A stretch of DNA of 64,000 nucleotides from Acidobacteriota bacterium (GTDB taxonomy: Bacteria > Acidobacteriota > Terriglobia > Terriglobales > Acidobacteriaceae), in assembly GCA_018268895.1 (NCBI GenBank), contig JAFDVP010000013.1:1-64000 (forward strand), given 5' to 3'. This document shows positions 24,472 through 32,588 of this stretch, piece by piece. A program made the position numbers and the translations under genes. Within the stretch, counting starts at the first letter, position 1. Every line of letters begins with the position of its first letter. The notes beneath the pieces were generated by a model that made no database searches, was not told the origin of the DNA, and saw nothing but the letters and a program-made list of their open reading frames with translations.

Positions 24472-25386
24472 CTACGAGCGCCCTTTGATCAATGCAGACA
24501 GCTCTTCCAACTCTTTCGCATCGAGGTCGAGCAGCGGCGACCGTACAGAACCAGCCGGACGCCCAATGACCTTCATACCTGCCTTGACGATGGAAACAGC
24601 ATATCCCTTGCGGCGGTTGCGGATGCGGCTATAAGGCAGAACGAACTCTTTGAGGCCCTTGTAGATCGCCTCATGATCGCGTTTCCGCACCGCCGCGTAG
24701 AAGCTGTTTGCGAAGTTCGGCAGAAAATTGAAGATTGCCGAAGAGTACGTAGTGACGCCCATCTCAAGATAGGGAAGTGCGAATGTCTCAGCGGTGGGCA
24801 GACCTCCGACATAGGTAAGACGGTCTCCCATCCGTGCATAGATCCGAGTCATCAACTCGATGTCGCCATAACCATCTTTGAATCCGATTAGGTTTGGGCA
24901 ACGATTGCAGAGCGATTCCAGCGTGTCCTCGTTGATGACGAAGTTGTCGCGGTTGTAGAGGATGACTCCGAGACTGGTCGCCCTGCATACGGCTTCCGCA
25001 TGAGCGGCCAGGCCGCTCTGCTCTGCGCCAACCAGATAAGGCGGAAGCAGCAGAATACCGTCGGCTCCGGCGGCCTCAGCGGCCTTTGCAAACTCGATCG
25101 CCATCGCTGTTCCATAGCCGCAACCCGCCAGCACCGGCACTCTGCCTGCCGTCTGCTGCGCCGCGGCCGAGACGACCTGCGAAAACTCCGGCTGGCTGAG
25201 CGAGAAGAACTCTCCCGTGCCTCCAGCGGCAAACAACCCCGCGGGTTTGTACTCCAAAAGCCATTCAATGTGTCCGCGGTAGGGTTTTTCGTCAAAAGCA
25301 TTCTGCTTGTTGAAGTGCGTGACGGGGAATGAGAGCAGGCCGCCGCCAACAGCCTTCGCCAATTCCTGGGGATTCATGCGCGCCAT
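24472..25386 (-). CDS. kdgD: 5-dehydro-4-deoxyglucarate dehydratase
   Basis: 304 residues, a DHDPS-family TIM barrel. GGLLSFPVTHFN at the start and AAGGTGEFFSLS are typical of this enzyme; the Schiff-base lysine is K170 in IGFKDGYGD and Y144 lies in LYNRDNF. It dehydrates and decarboxylates 5-dehydro-4-deoxyglucarate to 2-oxoglutarate semialdehyde, the substrate of the dehydrogenase in the same operon. It is the first gene, reading away from the LysR gene and the palindrome at 25454-25487. Confidence 0.92.
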   Translation of the reverse strand: MARMNPQELAKAVGGGLLSFPVTHFNKQNAFDEKPYRGHIEWLLEYKPAGLFAAGGTGEFFSLSQPEFSQVVSAAAQQTAGRVPVLAGCGYGTAMAIEFAKAAEAAGADGILLLPPYLVGAEQSGLAAHAEAVCRATSLGVILYNRDNFVINEDTLESLCNRCPNLIGFKDGYGDIELMTRIYARMGDRLTYVGGLPTAETFALPYLEMGVTTYSSAIFNFLPNFANSFYAAVRKRDHEAIYKGLKEFVLPYSRIRNRRKGYAVSIVKAGMKVIGRPAGSVRSPLLDLDAKELEELSALIKGRS

Positions 25387-25453
25387 CAGAGTTGTCCTTT
25401 ATTTGGCAGAGACTTTGATGTGTATTCTGCCGCACTAAAAATATAAATCGGAG

Positions 25454-25487
25454 ATCGATGCGTAATGGAATTATATTAAGCATCGAT
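25454..25487. promoter_or_regulatory. Palindromic operator between kdgD and the LysR gene
   Basis: ATCGATGC (25454-25461) is mirrored by GCATCGAT (25480-25487), and inside them TAA (25463-25465) by TTA (25476-25478), so 11 of 12 positions on each side match. It lies 19 bp before the LysR start and 67 bp before kdgD. LysR-type regulators usually bind such dyads (T-N11-A class) in the divergent intergene. I infer autoregulation plus diacid-induced activation of kdgD. Confidence 0.65.
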
Positions 25488-25506
25488 TCATGCAGAATAG
25501 GACTTA

Positions 25507-26391
25507 ATGTTCGAGCTAAAGCAGCTTCAGTACTTTCTGGTTGTCGCTGATGAACTGCACTTCGGGCGCGCTTCCCGGAGACTGCACATTACGCAGTCTC
25601 CCCTCAGCAGGCAGATTCAACTGCTGGAGCACACCCTCGGGTTTCAGCTCTTTACTCGAACAAACCGTAGTGTCCAATTAACCCCGGCAGGACACGCCTT
25701 CCGGGCCGAGGCCAGGCACCTTCTTGCCATGGCTGAGAACTCGGTCTCGGTGGCCCGGCGGCATTCGCAGGGACAGGCGGGCATATTGAAGATGGGATTT
25801 ACCGCAGGTTCCAGCTACCGGCATCTGCCACGTCTGCTGACACGAATTAGTGCTGCGCTGAAGGATGTCGAGATCGTTCTGGAGGAGATGGTGACGGTGC
25901 AGCAGATCGAAGCGCTCAAGTCCGGTCAGATCGATCTCGGACTGGGAAGGCAACCGCCGAACCACCAGCAGACCGATGGCGTCTGCATCGCGCAGGAGCC
26001 GCTGCGCCTTGCTGTCCCAAGTGGACACAGGCTTGCCCGTAAACAAAATATCCGCCTTGAAGAGATTCAATCGGAGCCGATGATTACCTTTTCACCCAAA
26101 GACGGGTTCTACTTCTACGCGCTGATCGATAGTCTCTTTCGTCGCGGCAACCTGTCGCCAACCTACGTGCAGCACGTCAGCCAGATCCACTCGATCCTCG
26201 CGCTGGTCAGCGCAGGATTGGGAGTGGCCCTGGTTCCAGAGACCGCAGAAGCGCTTCACTTCGAGAACGTTCGGTTCAGAAAGCTGAACGTTCCCGAAGT
26301 TCATGCCGATCTTTACCTGATCTGGCGGAGAAACAGCGGCAATCCCGCCGTGCGGGCCTTCGTCGATGTGATTCGGAAGCGTTCTCTGTGA
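25507..26391 (+). CDS. LysR-family regulator of the glucarate/galactarate operon
   Basis: 294 residues. The N-terminal winged helix (residues 1-65) reads LKQLQYFLVVADELHFGRASRRLHITQSPLSRQIQLLE, typical of the LysR family, followed by the periplasmic-binding-protein-like effector domain (about 90-290). It is divergent from kdgD with a strong palindrome between. The likely effector is a diacid or a pathway intermediate (inference from position). It converges with the aminotransferase gene. Confidence 0.88.
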   Translation: MFELKQLQYFLVVADELHFGRASRRLHITQSPLSRQIQLLEHTLGFQLFTRTNRSVQLTPAGHAFRAEARHLLAMAENSVSVARRHSQGQAGILKMGFTAGSSYRHLPRLLTRISAALKDVEIVLEEMVTVQQIEALKSGQIDLGLGRQPPNHQQTDGVCIAQEPLRLAVPSGHRLARKQNIRLEEIQSEPMITFSPKDGFYFYALIDSLFRRGNLSPTYVQHVSQIHSILALVSAGLGVALVPETAEALHFENVRFRKLNVPEVHADLYLIWRRNSGNPAVRAFVDVIRKRSL

Positions 26392-26479
26392 GAGATGTCT
26401 TGGCCGATGATTGCTCTCAAGTGGTCCTGAGCGCTGCGTCACCCACAACGGAGGATCGCAGCGCAACCGGAAGTTGAGG

Positions 26480-27856
26480 TCAGTAGTTCGCTTTACAGCT
26501 TTCGGCGATGCAGCTTTCGAGGATATCCATTGCAATGGTTGCCTCTTCGGGCAGTATGGTCAGGGGAGGAGACAATCTGATGCTGGTCTCACCGCACCCC
26601 AGCAACAGGAGACCTTGCTCAAACGCCATATTGACGATCCGGTCGCGCGCAGCGCCGTAAGCCTCGCGGCTCTCCCGGTCTTTGACGATCTCGATGGCGA
26701 TCATCAGTCCGCGGCCACGGACGTCGCCGACAATCCCATACTTCGACATCCACGTCTCCGCGCGTGCCTTCATCTCGTTGCCAAGGGCGCTGGCGTTTTC
26801 CAGCCCTTCTCGCTCGATCACGTCCATCGTCGCCAGCGCTGCTGCGATGGCGACCGGGTTGCCGCCAAAGGTGGAGGCATGGCTGCCCGGCTTCCAATCC
26901 ATGATCCCTGCCTTTGACATGCACACGCTGAGCGGCATTCCGCTCGCTATGCCCTTGGCCATGCACACAATGTCCGGCTCGACGCCGGTATGTTGCACGG
27001 CCCACCACTTGCCGGTGCGTCCTGCTCCGGATTGCACTTCATCCACGACGAGCAGAATTCCATGCCGGTCGCAGATCCCCCGTAACTCCTGCATGAAGAC
27101 TGTGGGTGCAACCACGTATCCGCCTTCTCCCTGGATGGCCTCAACAAAGATTGCGGCGACCTCTTCGGCAGGCAGGATCGTCTTGAAGAGCTTCTCTTCG
27201 ATATAATGCGCGCATCCCAGTGCAAACGACTCCTCCGTCTGCCCCGCGGGGCACCCGCGATACGCATAGGGGTACGGTACGTGAACAACGCCGGGAACAA
27301 GCGGTGAAAACCGGCGCTTTTGTTGTGTCTTCGAAGCCGTCAGCGAGAGCGCGCCCATCGTTCTGCCGTGAAACGAACCGAGGAACGCAATGATGCTTTG
27401 CCGTCCTGTGTGATAGCGCGCCAGCTTCAATGCACACTCGATGGCTTCCGCGCCGGAGTTTCCGTAGTAAAACCTGTGCGGCCCCTTCATCGGCGCCACC
27501 TTGCTCAACCGTTCCGCCAGGGCAACCATTCCCTCGTAGTAGAAGTCAGTCCCGCTCATGTGAATGAACTCCGACGACTGATTGTGGATCGCTTTCACAA
27601 CATCGGGGTGGCAATGTCCGGTCGATGTCACCGCGATACCAGCGGAAAAGTCGAGGAACTCGTTGCCATCGACATCCTCCATGCGAGCGCCGCGCCCGCG
27701 CTTGGCAACCAGCGGATAGCTCCGCGTGTAGCTTGGGCTCATCAGGCGATCGTCAGCCTCGATAATCGCCTTTGCTTTAGGGCCGGGTAACTCTGTCTTC
27801 AGCTTCGGCCCAAACTGCTTATAGGTCTTGTCATCTGCCACATCATGCGTATGCAT
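26480..27856 (-). CDS. Class III (omega-)aminotransferase
   Basis: 458 residues, PLP fold type I. YYGNSGAEAIECALKLARYHTGR, FHGRTMGALSLTASK, VVDEVQSGAGRTGKWWA and MAKGIASGMPLS (PLP lysine) are present. The overall pattern is that of 4-aminobutyrate/acetylornithine-type enzymes. An ALDH7-type dehydrogenase lies 403 bp upstream on the same strand; that pairing suggests lysine 6-aminotransferase or a related omega-amino acid role, but GABA cannot be excluded. AGAGAGG precedes the ATG. Confidence 0.82.
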   Translation of the reverse strand: MHTHDVADDKTYKQFGPKLKTELPGPKAKAIIEADDRLMSPSYTRSYPLVAKRGRGARMEDVDGNEFLDFSAGIAVTSTGHCHPDVVKAIHNQSSEFIHMSGTDFYYEGMVALAERLSKVAPMKGPHRFYYGNSGAEAIECALKLARYHTGRQSIIAFLGSFHGRTMGALSLTASKTQQKRRFSPLVPGVVHVPYPYAYRGCPAGQTEESFALGCAHYIEEKLFKTILPAEEVAAIFVEAIQGEGGYVVAPTVFMQELRGICDRHGILLVVDEVQSGAGRTGKWWAVQHTGVEPDIVCMAKGIASGMPLSVCMSKAGIMDWKPGSHASTFGGNPVAIAAALATMDVIEREGLENASALGNEMKARAETWMSKYGIVGDVRGRGLMIAIEIVKDRESREAYGAARDRIVNMAFEQGLLLLGCGETSIRLSPPLTILPEEATIAMDILESCIAESCKANY

Positions 27857-28259
27857 ACACCCTCTCTTTGGTTTTCGCTAAGGGGAAGCGCCTTAAATGT
27901 TCTGGCGCACCGGTCTGTAAGCCGGCGAAGGCATTTGGTGCGTTAGAGCTGTTTTCTGATTAGTGCGCACGGTAAAGGCGCCGTCATTCTGAGCCGCAGG
28001 CGAAGAATCCCTGTATCTTGCTTGTGACTGCAGACACTCTGACTACGAGAAGCGCTACACCAATCTGAAAACCGCAATAATCAAGATTGCGAGGATGGGA
28101 TAAGGAACCTAGTCGCCGAAGAGGTTGGGTCTGCTAAGAACCGGAAGCAGATGCAGCGACTGGTCAGGCGCTGAACGCCCGCTTATCTGCAGGCCGCGAT
28201 AGTCGATGCGGGCCATAGGTGTCGCTTTCTCTGTAGGCATCGTGTTCATCGTCGTTTCT
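27857..28259. other. Non-coding stretch with a GTCAT-type repeat
   Basis: These 403 bp between aminotransferase and dehydrogenase contain no convincing gene. At 27983-28015 lies GTCATTCTGAGCCGCAGGCG followed by AAGAATCCCTGTA. It shares word order with the palindrome at 16318-16363 (GTCAT, GCGAAG, GGATC-like) and probably belongs to the same dispersed family. A GCGC-rich dyad near 27915-27950 is also visible. The rest shows nothing recognisable. Confidence 0.4.
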
Positions 28260-29819
28260 TCAGCCAATATCGAAACTCACGCCCTGGGCCAGTGGCAGCG
28301 CGGTTCCATAGTTAATGGTGTTGGTGGCGCGGCGCATGTATTGCTTCCACGCATCGGAGCCGGACTCTCTGCCGCCGCCAGTCTCTTTTTCGCCGCCAAA
28401 GGCCCCGCCGATCTCAGCGCCGGAGGTCCCGATATTGACGTTGGCGATACCGCAGTCCGATCCAGTGGAGGAAAGAAACTCTTCAGCCTCGCGCATGTTG
28501 AGCGTGAAGATCGCCGACGAAAGACCCTGCGGCACATCGTTATGCAATGCGAGCGCGTCGGCAAAATCACCGTACTTCATCACATAGAGGATGGGGGCGA
28601 AGGTCTCGCGTTTCACGGCCCCTGTCTGAACCGGCACTTCAACCAGCGCAGGCCGAACATAAAACGCACCGGGAAGGTCTTTCGCATTGACTCGTTCGCC
28701 ACCCGTCACGGTAGCGCCTGCGCTGTGCGCTTCGTCGAGCGCGGCCTGCATTGCGCGAAACGACCGCCCATCGATCAGTGGGCCAACCAGTGTACCTGTG
28801 TCACGCGGGTCGCCAATGACGACCGAGGCGTACACCTGCTTGAGCTGGGCGACCAGAGTCCCGTAGACAGACTCATGAACGATCAGCCTGCGCAAGGTCG
28901 TACACCGCTGACCGGCTGTTCCCATTGCCGAGAATGCAATGGCCCGCAGCGCGAGCCCGAGGTCCGCGCTTGGACAGACGATCGCTGCATTGTTCCCGCC
29001 GAGTTCCAGGATGGCGCGCGCAAATCGTGCGGCGAGACGCGGGCCTACGGCGCGGCCCATCGCTGTCGATCCAGTTGCCGAAAGCAGTGGGACAAGAGGC
29101 GAATCGACGAGCTGTTGTCCAATCGATGCGTCTCCGATCAATAAGGCTGACAGGCCTGCCGGAACGTTACCGGCCTTTGCAGCGGCGCGCTCAAAGATAG
29201 CCTGTACCGCAAGCGCCGTAAGGGGCGTCTTCTCGGAGGGCTTCCAGACGATCGCATTTCCACACACCAGCGCCAGCGCGGCATTCCAAGACCATACAGC
29301 AGCGGGAAAGTTGAATGCGGAGATGATTCCCACCACGCCCAGCGGGTGCCATGTCTCCATCATGCGGTGCCCGGCGCGCTCCGATGGAATCGTCAGTCCG
29401 CTGAGCTGGCGCGAGAGACCTGCGGCAAAGGTGCAGATGTCGATCATCTCCTGCACCTCGCCAAACCCTTCCGACAGCAGCTTTCCGGTCTCGATGGTGA
29501 CAAGACGGCCAAGCACGGGCAGCGCCGAGCGCAGCTCTTCGCCCAGCAGGCGAACCAGCTCTCCTCGCTTCGGCGCAGGTACTGTCCGCCATTCCAGAAA
29601 GGCAGAGTGTGCGGTGGAGATCGCTTCAGCAGCGTCTGCTGTGCCGACCGTAGAAACCTGCGCAATCACCTCGCCTGTAACGGGAGTATGAACATCAAGG
29701 TTGCCGACTGAGTATTCGTGGCAATCCACACCCAACTGCTTTAGCAGGTCCTTGGTTTCCTGACCGACCGAAGCTGTGGTGTCTACAGTCATATCTTTTG
29801 TGTGCATGTCGCGCGGCAT
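28260..29819 (-). CDS. ALDH7-type aldehyde dehydrogenase (aminoadipate semialdehyde type)
   Basis: 519 residues. GVVGIISAFNFPAAVWSWNAALAL (cofactor-binding Asn), LLSATGSTAMGRAVGP, the catalytic Glu in ILELGGNNAAIV and Cys in GTAGQRCTTLRR are clear. The long C-terminal GIANVNIGTSGAEIGGAFGGEKETGGGRESGSDAWKQYMRRATNTINYG is typical of family 7 (AmaB/antiquitin), which oxidises piperideine-6-carboxylate/aminoadipate semialdehyde. With the downstream aminotransferase it fits lysine breakdown. GGAAG is 5 nt before the first ATG; an in-frame ATG at 29792 is an alternative. Confidence 0.85.
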   Translation of the reverse strand: MPRDMHTKDMTVDTTASVGQETKDLLKQLGVDCHEYSVGNLDVHTPVTGEVIAQVSTVGTADAAEAISTAHSAFLEWRTVPAPKRGELVRLLGEELRSALPVLGRLVTIETGKLLSEGFGEVQEMIDICTFAAGLSRQLSGLTIPSERAGHRMMETWHPLGVVGIISAFNFPAAVWSWNAALALVCGNAIVWKPSEKTPLTALAVQAIFERAAAKAGNVPAGLSALLIGDASIGQQLVDSPLVPLLSATGSTAMGRAVGPRLAARFARAILELGGNNAAIVCPSADLGLALRAIAFSAMGTAGQRCTTLRRLIVHESVYGTLVAQLKQVYASVVIGDPRDTGTLVGPLIDGRSFRAMQAALDEAHSAGATVTGGERVNAKDLPGAFYVRPALVEVPVQTGAVKRETFAPILYVMKYGDFADALALHNDVPQGLSSAIFTLNMREAEEFLSSTGSDCGIANVNIGTSGAEIGGAFGGEKETGGGRESGSDAWKQYMRRATNTINYGTALPLAQGVSFDIG

Positions 29820-29941
29820 CCATTCTTCCGCACTTCCGCACTGCGGGCAAGCAAAATCAAACTGAGATCAGCGCTCATCCGGTATCGAAGAAGACGAATA
29901 GAGTGGTTTCAGGGTGTTGATTATGGGGTATTTAGAGAAAG

Positions 29942-30033
29942 TGGCGGAGAGGGAGGGATTCGAACCCCCGATAGCCTTGCGACTATGTCTGATTTCGAGT
30001 CAGGTGCATTCAACCGGGCTCTGCCACCTCTCC
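29942..30033 (-). tRNA. tRNA-Ser(CGA)
   Basis: On the minus strand the sequence starts GGAGAGGTGGCAGAGCC and ends with a CCTCTCC acceptor strand, discriminator G and encoded CCA (29942-29944). The anticodon loop is CTCGAAA, giving CGA, which reads UCG serine codons. The long variable arm (CATAGTCGCAAGGCTATC) is typical of class II tRNAs, and the T loop is TTCGAAT. A decayed integrase lies 20 bp from its 5' side. Confidence 0.95.
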
Positions 30034-30053
30034 GCATTGTAACAACCTATATT

Positions 30054-30860
30054 TCAGCTATTCGCGATCTTTCTGCGTTTCATCGCTTTTGCCGCAGAAT
30101 CTCCGGTGTCCGATTTGGTGTCCCTTTGTTTTCTCGCCTTCACCAGTCGATCGACAGCCGAGGCCTGGTGTTCCGGAGCGAGATGGGAATACCGCATGAC
30201 CATCTGGAGTGTCCTGCGCCCGAGTATCTCTGCGACCGTGCGCAGATCTACTCCAGCCATGACTAGTCTACTGGCAAAGGTATGGCGGTTGCAATGCCAC
30301 GTATACGCCTCAATCTCCGCCTCTTCGAGCGCGCCGGGAACCAGCCCTGTGAACCTTGAAGCGATGCGTCACTTCGGGCGGAAGGGAAGATCGGCACTGA
30401 TTTCATCATCTTGCCCTCCCCATGCAGTTTCTTGAGGGTAGCGAAAGCAACCGAGTTTAGAGGCATGGTTCGCGGTTCTTGGTTTTGGGAAGACGAATCT
30501 GCCGACGCTCGAAGTCGATCTGGCTCCATCGCAGACCATACTGCTCACTCATCCGCATCCCGGTATGGATGGAGAGAAGAAAGTGAGGCAAGAACTCTTT
30601 GAACCGGCGCCCGATGGTTGCACGAAGGCGCATCTCTTCCTCATCGGACAAGAAGCGAACGCGTCCTCCACCCATCTTCCGTCGAATGCGTGCCGCCGGA
30701 AGACGGTTGATCTTCTCGTTGTCGATACCAACCCTGAAGAATAATGAGAATGTCGCCTGCCAACGATTCCGGCTACTCGCAGCCCAATCCCTCGTTTCCA
30801 CCTGCTCAGCCAGCCAGCGACAATGTCGTTCTTCTTGATGGACTCCACAGGGCGTGAGCC
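30054..30860 (-). pseudogene. Decayed tyrosine recombinase (phage/island integrase)
   Basis: Pieces of one integrase lie in different frames. The N-terminal part begins near 30848 (MESIKKNDIVAGWL) and is continued in another frame at 30801-30457 with DWAASSRNRWQATFSLFFRVGI and HTGMRMSEQYGLRW (catalytic Arg). The C-terminal part, in a third frame, has WHCNRHTFASRLV (HxxR box), an ILGRRT segment where the second His is Arg, and MRYSHLAPEH (catalytic Tyr) down to 30054. At least two frameshifts make it inactive. It sits next to tRNA-Ser and is the trace of an old integration. Confidence 0.8.
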
Positions 30861-30888
30861 AAATTCCGTCGAGAGGTCTTCTGGACGG

Positions 30889-32334
30889 CTATGCAGGACC
30901 GGCTGGTATCTCTTCCAGCAACTGCATCAATCTTTTCTTCAATGCTTCTTGCACGGCAGCATGTCTAGGATCGCCGTAGAGGTTGCGAATTTCATTGGGA
31001 TCGTTCGCCAGATCATAAAGTTCGAATTCTTCGGGCGATTGTGTATACCAATGGATGAATTTATGCGTGTCTGTACGCACCCCTCGATGTGGCGCGACAT
31101 TTTCGTTTCCAGGAAACTCGTAGTAGTCGTAAAGCCAGTCCTTGCGCCACTTAGGATTATGTTTATCGACGAGTTCGAGCATCGATTTACCCTGGAATTG
31201 CTTGGGTATTGGCAGCCCAACCAGATCCATCACCGTGGGGGCAATATCCACATCCAGCACCATCTCCTTTTTCACGATGCCGGGCTTGATGCGCTTTGGG
31301 TAACGAATCATCATAGGAACACGAATTGAGGGCTCGTGCATTAGACGCTTATCGAACAAGCGCCACTCCCCTAGCAAGTAACCGTGATCAGAGCTGTGAA
31401 TGATGGCTGTGTCTTCCATGATTTTCTTCTCTTCGAGATGCTGGAAGATCCGCCCAACATTTTCGTCAATTGCGACGAGACCAGCATAGTAATCTTTGCA
31501 GAGTTCTTCGATAGATCGCACTGCATCAGAGGTATCTGTTGTTCCGATCTTGTTGTCGGCGACCCGGAAGGGCGTGGGCTTTCCTGGGTATCCCTTTTTG
31601 TCATCATCGAAGGTTACTGGTTTGGGGATGGGAACACCATTGTACAAATCCAGATGCCGTCGAGCACGGAAGTATGGAGCATGAGGTGTCTGATACCAGA
31701 GGAGTAGTGCAAATGGCTTATCGCGCGGCTGTCTTAGCCAATCGAGCACACGGTCAGTGACAAAGTCGTCGCAGTAGCCCTCGTCCCAAACCTGTGGCTC
31801 ACCAATCTTGCCATTGCGCCCTTCAGCCATCACTGGCTTGTAGTAATTGGTCGCAGGCGAATTAACGCCAAGGTAGTAGTCCCAATAGCGTTCTTTGAGG
31901 CCATTTCGGATGTGAACCTTGCCGACGATTGCTGTTTCATAACCAGCATCGCGCAAATAATCTGTAAAAACTGGGATATCCCTGGGTAACGGGACGTGGG
32001 CACCTTTGTTATCAAGCGCACCGGTAGATCGTGACCACATGCCGGTCATTGCCGTCGCCCTGGCTGGTGCGCAGAGCGCATTCGTGCAAAAAGCATTTTC
32101 GAACCGCACACCTTCATGGCCAATGCGGTCCATATTGGGAGTCTTGAGCAGAGGGTGGCCTGCGATGCTTGTGCAATCCCAGCGCTGTCCCTCGGTGTAG
32201 AGAAAGATGATGTTCGGTTTCTTATCGCCTGAAGGTAAAGCGTCCGCTACCTGCAAGCTAACTGCTCCCAAGGCGCAAGCTGCTCCTGCCTGCAGGAATT
32301 GACGTCGATCCAGATGTTTTTGTCCAGTCTCCAT
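30889..32334 (-). CDS. Tat-exported sulfatase (module A)
   Basis: 481 residues. DRRQFLQAGAACALG (residues 9-23) is a twin-arginine signal. The formylglycine site is C88 in CAPAR (88-92), and SSDHGYLLGEW supplies later metal ligands, so the fold is type I sulfatase. At the first metal site the usual TDQQR or DDL is TEGQR (Glu48, Gly49), an unusual change. Near the end are YELYDLANDP-like residues (FELYDLANDPNEIRNL). It is last in module A, behind an Oar receptor and a terminator. The substrate is probably a sulfated sugar. Confidence 0.88.
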   Translation of the reverse strand: METGQKHLDRRQFLQAGAACALGAVSLQVADALPSGDKKPNIIFLYTEGQRWDCTSIAGHPLLKTPNMDRIGHEGVRFENAFCTNALCAPARATAMTGMWSRSTGALDNKGAHVPLPRDIPVFTDYLRDAGYETAIVGKVHIRNGLKERYWDYYLGVNSPATNYYKPVMAEGRNGKIGEPQVWDEGYCDDFVTDRVLDWLRQPRDKPFALLLWYQTPHAPYFRARRHLDLYNGVPIPKPVTFDDDKKGYPGKPTPFRVADNKIGTTDTSDAVRSIEELCKDYYAGLVAIDENVGRIFQHLEEKKIMEDTAIIHSSDHGYLLGEWRLFDKRLMHEPSIRVPMMIRYPKRIKPGIVKKEMVLDVDIAPTVMDLVGLPIPKQFQGKSMLELVDKHNPKWRKDWLYDYYEFPGNENVAPHRGVRTDTHKFIHWYTQSPEEFELYDLANDPNEIRNLYGDPRHAAVQEALKKRLMQLLEEIPAGPA

Positions 32335-32535
32335 ACGTCCTCACTAACCAGATGATCTTTATGAGCCATAAACGTTATCTCGTATGAATCCGAATTCGCA
32401 AAGGGCTCGATCAAAGAGGTTTTGATGTTAAGTTATTCAGATTGGGGTGTAAGAAACGGCGCTATTACCGTGAAGTAAACCGCGTGTATTAACTGCGTAA
32501 CGAATTTATTATCTGTACTTTTGCGGCATTTGTCG

Positions 32536-32573
32536 GCAAAAGTAGCTGGACTCCATGACTGGAGTCCAGCTAC
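32536..32573 (-). terminator. Rho-independent terminator after the module A receptor
   Basis: GTAGCTGGACTCCA (32542-32555) and TGGAGTCCAGCTAC (32560-32573) form a perfect 14-bp stem with a 4-nt loop. Read on the minus strand it is followed by TTTTGCC. It lies 16 nt past the stop of the receptor gene ending at 32589. It would separate the receptor transcript from the sulfatase gene that follows, at least in part. Confidence 0.8.
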
Positions 32574-32588
32574 TCGCGATTATCTTGC

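Noticed and set aside
28206..29144. Plus-strand open frame (312 codons) opposite the ALDH7 gene
   Set aside because: It has scrambled Cys/Arg/His-rich composition and no family motif, and it is fully covered by the ALDH gene on the other strand.
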